Assembly: GCA_947630075.1 (NCBI GenBank)
Contig: CANRGF010000027.1
Location: 1 to 9,539, forward strand
Source: an uncultured Clostridia bacterium
GTDB lineage: Bacteria > Bacillota > Clostridia > Christensenellales > UBA1242
Reading direction: 5' to 3'
DNA: 9,539 bases
Shown: in pieces, positions 1-7,000 of the stretch
Layout: each line of letters opens with the position of its first letter
Numbering within the stretch: position 1 is the first letter of the stretch
Position numbers and translations under genes: made by a program
Notes under the pieces: generated by a model
Databases searched by the model: none
The model's input: the letters and a program-made list of their open reading frames with translations, nothing else
What the model was told of the DNA's origin: nothing

Positions 1-1
1 A

Positions 2-967
2 GGACTGTTGACAAGTGCAACGGATTGGGTTGGCGAAAAGTTCGGCTTTGGCAAACCATCAGAATTCTCGAGCAAAAAGAAAAATGACTTGGAAAAATCC
101 GGATATGAAGCCGCTCAAGAACCACAAAAAGTGCAATATTTAGCAAGGAAAACTGTTGAAGCAATAGATAACGGGGACTTGCAAACCGCTGCAGAAATAA
201 TGGGAGGTTCATTTGGCGAATCCGTCTTAAAGGCAATAAAAAAGAATTCAAAATTTGATGAAGCTTTACATGCTGCTGGTTATTTGAAGAAAGACGCTTC
301 AGGCAACATTATTGATGACTCTAATGTTAAAGACAATCTAAAAGCAAGTGAATTGGCAAAACGCTTAAGGTTAGTAGACAGTTCTGCTGCCGCTAGTAAA
401 AAAGTAGATGATTTGGTAAAAGAGTTAGCGGAATATGATAAGACTAGTTATGGACTTAATTTAAACGAGAAAATTAGCCAAGAAGATGCCAGATATAGGG
501 TTGCCACAGGGAGTGGCGTACCATCTGATTGGATGGCGGCATTAAAACAATTAACTGCTGGTATAAAAATCGATGAAGATACTGGAGACAAAACGAGAGA
601 TCTTTGGGCGAAACACATGAATGAATTCTTAGAAAATATGACTAGGAAAAGAGATTCAGTAGTTACAAGAATAAGTGAAGCGAGAATTGAGGTTGAGAAC
701 GCAGAAAATAATCTTAAGAAAGAGATGAATGGTTCAGAACTTCAAATGGCATTTAGTGGGCTAACATCAGCATTAGATGGAATGGATTTAAAAACTTCTT
801 TAGATCCGGCGTCAGTTACAGCTATTGAAAATGGATTTGCAAAGGTTACAGATATTCAAAAGCAGGCAATTTCAGCGGTTAAAGAAGCGGCTAAAGACGA
901 AGTTAAAGGTATTCAAAAAGCGATTGCAGACCAGGAAAAGAAAAATAAAGATGGTAGCAAAAAATAA
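2..967 (+). CDS. Partial helical protein upstream of VirB4; possible C-terminal domain of a VirB6/PrgH-like subunit
   Basis: The reading frame is open to the left edge, so the real start probably lies outside the window; a TTG at position 8 exists but nothing resembling a ribosome site can be seen before it. The visible 320 or so residues have no signal peptide or membrane segment. They are charged and mostly helical, with a likely coiled coil at about residues 199-255 (counted from the TTG) and a lysine-rich C-terminus (QEKKNKDGSKK). I do not recognise the sequence by family motif. Position is the main clue: in pCF10-like Gram-positive conjugation systems the order is PrgH (VirB6-like, membrane part plus long soluble tail), PrgI, PrgJ (VirB4). 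This protein directly precedes a PrgI-VirB4 fusion, so it could be the soluble tail of a VirB6-like subunit; that is inference. Nine of its ten visible arginines use AGA/AGG, unlike the next gene, which prefers CGC/CGT. Confidence 0.7.
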   Translation, partial: GLLTSATDWVGEKFGFGKPSEFSSKKKNDLEKSGYEAAQEPQKVQYLARKTVEAIDNGDLQTAAEIMGGSFGESVLKAIKKNSKFDEALHAAGYLKKDASGNIIDDSNVKDNLKASELAKRLRLVDSSAAASKKVDDLVKELAEYDKTSYGLNLNEKISQEDARYRVATGSGVPSDWMAALKQLTAGIKIDEDTGDKTRDLWAKHMNEFLENMTRKRDSVVTRISEARIEVENAENNLKKEMNGSELQMAFSGLTSALDGMDLKTSLDPASVTAIENGFAKVTDIQKQAISAVKEAAKDEVKGIQKAIADQEKKNKDGSKK

Positions 968-990
968 TATATAGTTAGAAAATAATCAAA

Positions 991-997
991 AGGGGAG
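991..997 (+). promoter_or_regulatory. Ribosome binding site of the VirB4-like gene
   Basis: AGGGGAG lies just before ATG 1001, with five bases between AGGGG and the ATG. It supports this start over internal ones. The 33-bp gap after the upstream stop holds no terminator, which fits co-transcription of the two genes. Confidence 0.8.
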
Positions 998-1000
998 TTA

Positions 1001-3748
1001 ATGATAAGGTATATTCCCGGTAGGACACGGGTAAAAACGGAGTTTATTAAAAATATCACGCTAAGCGACATTATCTTGGCAATTATTTGCTTCGTTTTTG
1101 CCATTGTTATAATAGCGAGCAACCTATTCAAATTTAATGGCGGAGATTATCGTTGGTACGCATTGCTCGGTTGGGTTGCCATTGTGATTGCGATGTACAT
1201 TCCAATCGACGAAGGCTTGAGGCTTTATAGTTCGGTGGTGCTGATTATCCGCTTTGCCGCATTCCCTAAAAAGTATGCTGGAGGCATGGAAAAAGTTAAA
1301 GGTCATTTGTCCATGACAAAGCTTACCCCTTTCTTCAACATTGAAATGGGCAAATATATCAATTTTGGTGATTATGCTGGCATGGTGGTGGAAATTTCAC
1401 CCGTTGCGCTCGACCTGATGCAGGAGGATGCGCAAGACCAGGTGATAAACACCTTAAGCCGTGCACTGAAATTGATTTCTCAGCAGCAGCGTGCCATGAT
1501 TATTAAAACTGTCAAGCCAATGCGCTTTGATAAATATTTGAAGAGCGATGACGCAAAATTTGAACTTTTAAATTTGCTTTATCACGAGGGGCAATACTCA
1601 ATGGAAGAGATGGATTCTCGTTCGCTCATATTCCGTGAGCGCGTTGAGTGGCTGAATAACAGCATTAAGGCAGAGCCAATCCCACAAAGCCACTTTTATT
1701 TAGTGCTCTTTGGTGCAGATAAGCAGGCTTTGGATGATAACTGCATTGCCATTTGTGGCGACCTTGGCACTGGGCAATATCCAATCACGGCGGACATTTT
1801 AAGAGAACAGGAACTAATCAGTTTCTTGAAGTCTAACTATCAAATGATTTACGCCGAGAAAGAGATTGAATTGCTTGCCCCTAGCCAAGTGAATAATTGG
1901 GTTATGCCAAAGCAAGTTCACTTCAAAGTGGGTAGGGTGGAAATAGACAAGAAAAATTATAAGCAATTTGTGCTCACAAATTATCCGCTTGAAGTTGGCA
2001 ATGGATGGGCTTATCCAATTTTCAGCCAAGAAAATGCGCGCGTGGTGATGAACATCATGCCAGTGGATAAAGAGAAAGGCGCAAGAATTATAGATAAAGC
2101 GGTGATGGAAAAAGAGGCGAAGTTGGATAGAACTTTCCGCTCGAGTGAAATCATCGAAAAAGAGGCGGATATTGAATCATTAAACACTCTTTTGAAGGAT
2201 ATTAAAACTAACAACGAGCAGTTGTTTGATGTGTCAATTCACATGCGCGTGCCCGAGCAAAACCGCAAAGAAGTGCGCAATGTTTTGAAGCAATACGGCT
2301 TTAAATATAGCGATTTGTTCGGCAGGCAGGTTGATGCGTTCATTTCTGCCAGCGTGAATAGGTTAGACACATTAAAGGCTTATTATCGCAGCATGCCGTC
2401 AATCACAATCGCTGCCTCATTCCCTATGGTGGACTCAATTTTGCAAGACCCAGCAGGTTTCTGCATAGGCACATCAGCAGCCAGCGGTTATCCTGCCTTT
2501 GTGGATTTCTTCACGCGTGATAAGCGTAAGGGCAGAATCAACTCAAACATGATGGTTATTGGTAAGTCTGGCTCGGGCAAATCTTATGCCACAAAGATGA
2601 TTTTAACAAACTTGGCGGCGGATAGAACAAAGATGTTCATTCTCGACCCAGAGCACGAATATGAAGTTATGACGCGAAACTTAGGCGGCAAAGTGATTGA
2701 TGTGGGCACAAACACGAGCGGTATTATCAACCCATTCCACATCATGGCATCGCTTGAAGACCTAGACTCAGTCAACACTGATGACGACATAAGCAATGTG
2801 AACATTGACGATGTGGTGAAAAAATCCACAAACAAAACTTTCTTCACCCACTTGCAGTTCTTGGAGCAGTTCTTCCGTGCAATTTTGGAAGGCATTAATT
2901 CAGATGCATTTGAAACGTTAAACACTCTTGTGGTTGAGTTATACAATTCAAAAGGTATTAACGAGCGCTCAAACATTGCCAAATTGAAGGCAACAGATTA
3001 TCCAACATTTGATGACCTATTTGCCCTCATTCAAAAGAAATTAAAAACAGTTAAAGACGAATTTTATCGCAATAATTTGCTAGTTTTGGAAGTGTATATT
3101 CAAAAGTTTGCCACAGGCGGCAGAAATAGCGACTTGTGGAATGGTCCAACCTCAATTCTCACAGACGAAAACTTAATCACATTTAACTTCCAAACTCTGT
3201 TTGCAAGTAAAAACAACAAACTTGCCAACGCACAAATGCTTTTGGTGTTTAAATATCTAAACAACGAAATCATCAACAACAAGCGCTTTAACGAAACTTA
3301 TTATGAGCGCACGGGTGTGGACATTAAGCGTCAGGTTGTGGTTGCCGTGGATGAAGCGCACATGTTTATTGACCCAGACAGCCCGGTTGCACTAAACTTC
3401 ATGGCAGAAATGGCAAAGCGTATTCGTAAATATCAGGGAATGGAAATTGTTATCACGCAGAATATTAAAGACTTCTTAGGCTCGCCGGAAATTCAGCGCC
3501 GCTCAGCAGCAATTATCAACGCCTGTCAATATAGCATGATTTTGCAGCTTGCTCCAAATGATATGACCGATTTGCTCGAACTTTATAAATCAGCAGGAGG
3601 CATAAATCAGCGTGAGCAAGACGGCATCGTAACCGCACCAACCGGTCGTGCATTCTTCATCTCGGGCCCAATGGATAGGCAGTTCGTGGACATTCACGCT
3701 CTGAGAAATGTTGTGGAAATTATGGGTGAAGGTCAAAAGAGAAGATAA
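1001..3748 (+). CDS. Type IV secretion/conjugation ATPase, PrgI-VirB4 fusion
   Basis: This is a VirB4/TraE/PrgJ-family motor ATPase, which powers assembly and substrate transfer of type IV secretion systems at the inner face of the membrane. The N-terminus (about residues 1-95) has two hydrophobic helices, 24-42 and 52-67, and resembles the small PrgI membrane protein usually encoded separately in Gram-positive systems. The VirB4 N-terminal domain follows, then a RecA/FtsK-HerA-like ATPase core. The Walker A motif GKSGSGKS is at residues 521-528, DPEHEYE follows at 549, the Walker B VVVAVDEAH has D784-E785, and a TQN motif has Q820. All catalytic motifs are intact, so an active ATPase is expected. 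The 915-residue length is about that of a typical VirB4 plus PrgI. It follows the helical gene by 33 bp and ends at a strong terminator, so it is the last gene of its transcript. Whether the system moves DNA or is a remnant cannot be told, because no relaxase or coupling protein is in view. Confidence 0.93.
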   Translation: MIRYIPGRTRVKTEFIKNITLSDIILAIICFVFAIVIIASNLFKFNGGDYRWYALLGWVAIVIAMYIPIDEGLRLYSSVVLIIRFAAFPKKYAGGMEKVKGHLSMTKLTPFFNIEMGKYINFGDYAGMVVEISPVALDLMQEDAQDQVINTLSRALKLISQQQRAMIIKTVKPMRFDKYLKSDDAKFELLNLLYHEGQYSMEEMDSRSLIFRERVEWLNNSIKAEPIPQSHFYLVLFGADKQALDDNCIAICGDLGTGQYPITADILREQELISFLKSNYQMIYAEKEIELLAPSQVNNWVMPKQVHFKVGRVEIDKKNYKQFVLTNYPLEVGNGWAYPIFSQENARVVMNIMPVDKEKGARIIDKAVMEKEAKLDRTFRSSEIIEKEADIESLNTLLKDIKTNNEQLFDVSIHMRVPEQNRKEVRNVLKQYGFKYSDLFGRQVDAFISASVNRLDTLKAYYRSMPSITIAASFPMVDSILQDPAGFCIGTSAASGYPAFVDFFTRDKRKGRINSNMMVIGKSGSGKSYATKMILTNLAADRTKMFILDPEHEYEVMTRNLGGKVIDVGTNTSGIINPFHIMASLEDLDSVNTDDDISNVNIDDVVKKSTNKTFFTHLQFLEQFFRAILEGINSDAFETLNTLVVELYNSKGINERSNIAKLKATDYPTFDDLFALIQKKLKTVKDEFYRNNLLVLEVYIQKFATGGRNSDLWNGPTSILTDENLITFNFQTLFASKNNKLANAQMLLVFKYLNNEIINNKRFNETYYERTGVDIKRQVVVAVDEAHMFIDPDSPVALNFMAEMAKRIRKYQGMEIVITQNIKDFLGSPEIQRRSAAIINACQYSMILQLAPNDMTDLLELYKSAGGINQREQDGIVTAPTGRAFFISGPMDRQFVDIHALRNVVEIMGEGQKRR

Positions 3749-3751
3749 ATT

Positions 3752-3773
3752 CCGCCCCTTCGGGCGGTTTTTT
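3752..3773 (+). terminator. Rho-independent terminator of the T4SS operon
   Basis: A perfect 6-bp GC-only stem (CCGCCC / GGGCGG) with a CTTC loop is followed by six T. It begins three bases after the VirB4 stop codon, so it ends the secretion operon cleanly and separates it from the surface-protein genes. Confidence 0.95.
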
Positions 3774-3992
3774 ATTTGGCTAAAATTTCAAAAATTTAGT
3801 GTTTTTCAAAAATTTTTTTTGCTGATGAAGTTATTAAATCGTCTGTGGTGGCTTAAATATTATGCAAATTAAAATGTGGAGAGATAGAAGAAACACAAGA
3901 TTTTGCCACTTTTTTTTAAAAATGAAAAACAATTAAAAATTTTAAAAAAAACATGAAAAATGCGTGAAAAACAATAAAATTTGAAAAAAATA
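3774..3992 (+). other. AT-rich intergenic region with phased A-tracts
   Basis: No convincing gene is present; reading frames here are under 25 codons and lack ribosome sites. Between 3918 and 3990 there are eight A-runs of four to eight bases, centred near 3920, 3927, 3937, 3947, 3958, 3969, 3977 and 3987. Most are 9-11 bp apart, about one helical turn, which is the known pattern for intrinsically bent DNA. They end just before the -35 box of the next promoter, where UP-element-like or curvature-assisted activation would act. Short direct repeats are also present: TGAAAAACAAT at 3923-3933 and 3965-3975 (42 bp apart), and TTTCAAAAATTT at 3786-3797 and 3804-3815. In DNA this AT-rich, some of these may be chance. 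Confidence 0.55.
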
Positions 3993-4021
3993 TTGCAAAT
4001 CTCAATAAAATAAACTATAAT
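3993..4021 (+). promoter_or_regulatory. Sigma-A-type promoter of the M60 peptidase gene
   Basis: The -35 box TTGCAA (3993-3998) and a perfect -10 box TATAAT (4016-4021) are separated by an optimal 17 bp. Transcription would start near 4027-4029, leaving a leader of only about 8-10 bases before ATG 4037. The arrangement closely resembles the promoter at 8566-8593. Confidence 0.75.
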
Positions 4022-4027
4022 AAAAAT

Positions 4028-4034
4028 GAGGTGA
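4028..4034 (+). promoter_or_regulatory. Ribosome binding site deciding the M60 gene start
   Basis: GAGGTGA is a near-full anti-Shine-Dalgarno match, with the GAGG core five bases before ATG 4037. An in-frame GTG at 4031 lies inside this site and has no ribosome site of its own, so ATG 4037 is the better start. Confidence 0.8.
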
Positions 4035-4036
4035 AT

Positions 4037-7000
4037 ATGAAATCTAAACTTCTAAAAATTAATATGTTTTTAATTTTAGTTTTGGCGGCGATTTCCATTT
4101 CACTTATAAATTTTAAACCTCTCGCCAAGACTTCTGCCGCCACTCTTGGCACTGACTATTTAGTGCTGGAAGCAGATAGCAAATATTTGTCGGACGGATA
4201 TTTAGATAAATATAGCGTGCCGTCTTCATATTTTACATATTCCAACAACGGCGGCAGCAAATCCACCAATCCGCTTTCTAATGCTTTTGATAGAAATTTT
4301 AATAATTATTGGAAATCAGACCTAGCAAATCAGGTCAATGATTTCATTAATTTCATAGATATAAAATTTAATTCCAAAGTGGAAATAAACAGAATTATTT
4401 ATGGCGGAGAGCCCGGGCTAGATAAGGGCTATCCAATTCAACTAAAAATTTATGCGCAAGTGGACGGAGATTTTGAAGAAATAAAATATTTCAACACCAC
4501 CCCAACAAACAAAAATGTGATGTTTATTTTAGATGCTCCAATAAATTGCTCTGCTATCAGGTTTGAATATGTTGAAGTGTATAGAGCGCACTATTGGAAC
4601 GCCACTGCCCGCGAACTAATTCTCCTCCAACCAGAAAGCGAAGAGGTGGAAGAAGTTGAAAATATTTTCACAGACTATAACTGCCTCACTTTGCAGCCGG
4701 GCACGGATATGCAAAAAATCAACGAATTGCGCCAAAAAGTGAAAAACAAAGTGGTGTATGAGCACCTTAATAGCATTTTAGAGCGTGCAGAATTGGTGTT
4801 AAACAAAAAATTGGTGTTCGACCCTCGCCGTGAGATGACCACAAATCCAGATGGAGATAATGTGATTGCGCAACATGGCGAAATTAGAGGTTATGCGCAA
4901 AATGAATTGAAGATGGTTTGGCTGGGCACCAATAGGCAATCAACAGGCATCACCCTTAATGCTGGGCAAAAATTGAATATATATGTTGAAGCAAATGAGG
5001 GCGACAAATTGCCTCAAGTGAGTTGCAGTCAGTTTTGGGGGCATTATTCGCTATGGAATGGTGGTGCGTTGCAATTAAAGCCAGGCAAAAACACTCTAAC
5101 CGCACCAGACTTCATAACCCCAAAAAAAGATTTATATGCTGTGAAAGATGTGGTGGCAGGTGGGCCGGTTTATATTTCTAACCCATATCTTCCAGGCGAA
5201 CAGCCTCAAAATATAAAGATTTATTTCGAAGGTGGCACAGTTTTCCCTGTTTATCACAAGGGAGAAGAAGAGGGCATGTTTAAGCGCGAGTTGCAAGACT
5301 ACGCACAAAAGGTTGAAGCCGAACCTGAAAAATATGTGGATGTAACAGAACTTGTGAGCGACCATTTCATTATGACTGTACGCTCAACCTCTGCTGCGCA
5401 GATTTATCAAACAAAAAGCCCAAACGCAAACTTGGTGTATTGGGACGATTATATGCAAAAATTATTGGAGTTTGACGGCGTTAAATTTTCTAACGAGAAT
5501 GAGGACACAAAAGAGCAAAACTTCCATTATGACGAGCGGAACAAATATATTAATTGCAACATTAGAATGATGCAGCCATATGGTGCGGCTTATGCTTACA
5601 CCGAGCATGTGGGCATTCAGCCTTCGTGGGAAGGTGGGGCAATTTATTCTCAGAGCAACGGCTGGGGATTTACGCACGAACTTGGGCACATGATGGACAA
5701 TTCAGATAGAACAGTGAGCGAATGTTCAAATAATATGATGTCCAAATTCGATGAAACGGCACTTGAAAAGACAGCCACTCGTGGAGACTTTGCAAAAACT
5801 TTTGTTGCTCTCACACCAGAAGCAGAGAATAGAGAATCTTATTGGCTTCAAAGCGAGCGAATGAATTATTTGGTGTGGTGGCTAATAGAAAGTTATGATA
5901 TAGGCGCTTGGGGAAGAATGGAAAATTATTATCGTTATTATGACGGCGACACCACAGGGCTCAACAGCACAGAAAAGCAGATATACTTTTGCTCGCTTGC
6001 TACAGGCATTGACTTATCTTACTATTTCGAGCGTTGGGGATATAACTTAAATCCAAATGACCCAACATTTAAACTTGGCAACGCGTCCGTAAAATTCACC
6101 ACTCTTATGAGTGAAGCAAAAGCAAGCGGAAAGATTTCGCAAACAAAGCAACCTAAATTATGGTATTTAGACGCAAAGCAATATCTTGAAAATCAGGCCG
6201 GGCACACAAATATTTATTCTTCCACAGATGAGGTGGCAATTCAATCCGTTGCCAAATCCAATGGTCAGCATACGCTGATTTTAACCTCTCCAAAGTCAAG
6301 CAACCCGGCTCATTTGGGCTATGAGGTTTGGGAAGGGAGCAACCTTGTTGGCTTCACTTACACAAATGTGTTTGTGGATAGCTCTAACTATTCTTATTCT
6401 CCAAGCTATTCTATCATAGCGTTTGACCGTGGGCTAAACGAGAGCAAGAGAAGTGCGGTTAAATCTGCCACAAGTCAGCAAGATGTTTGCAAATTAAATG
6501 ATGTGAAATATAATTCTATCAGCGCCGCAATTTCAAGCGCAGATAGTGGCTCAACGATCTATTTGTTGAAAGATGTGTTTGAAAGCAACATCGTGGTGGA
6601 TAAGGACATAACGATTGAAATAGATAGCACACTATCCTCTTCAATCACAATTCACAAATTGGCGAGTGGAGATGTGTTCCAAATCCAAGATGGCGCAACT
6701 CTCACGCTATTAGGAACAGAGAGCAAAAAAATCATTGTGGACGGAAATAATTTTGCACAGCAGGGTGCATTGTTTAGAGTGGAAGGCTTGCTAAATCTAA
6801 CCTATGTGGTTTTGCAAAACAGCATAAATTCATCTAATGGTGGCGCAATAAACTTAGTTGGCACAGGGGTTAGAAAAAATTATCTGATTGCAAACAATGT
6901 GGAATTTAAAAACAATAGTGCAAGCAATGGCGCAGCAATTTATAACTCAAACTCAATGGTTGAAATGGTTATCAATAATTGCAAGTTTTCATCAAACATT

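Noticed and set aside
2584..2982. 132-codon minus-strand reading frame inside the VirB4 gene
   Set aside because: It overlaps the conserved ATPase core around and after Walker A and shows no protein-like features.
3786..3815. Direct repeat TTTCAAAAATTT as an operator or attachment site
   Set aside because: Low-complexity sequence far from the promoter; chance is likely in such AT-rich DNA.
3822..3850. CTGATGA followed by mixed sequence, resembling a hammerhead ribozyme core
   Set aside because: No GAAA core element or matching stems follow at the right distance; a seven-base match is expected by chance.
3825..3935. Two tiny reading frames (15 codons from ATG 3825 and 24 codons from ATG 3863) in the spacer before the M60 gene
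   Set aside because: Neither has a ribosome site, and both lie in low-complexity AT-rich DNA.
4031..4036. GTG at 4031 as start of the M60 gene
   Set aside because: It lies within the Shine-Dalgarno site that serves ATG 4037 and has no ribosome site of its own.
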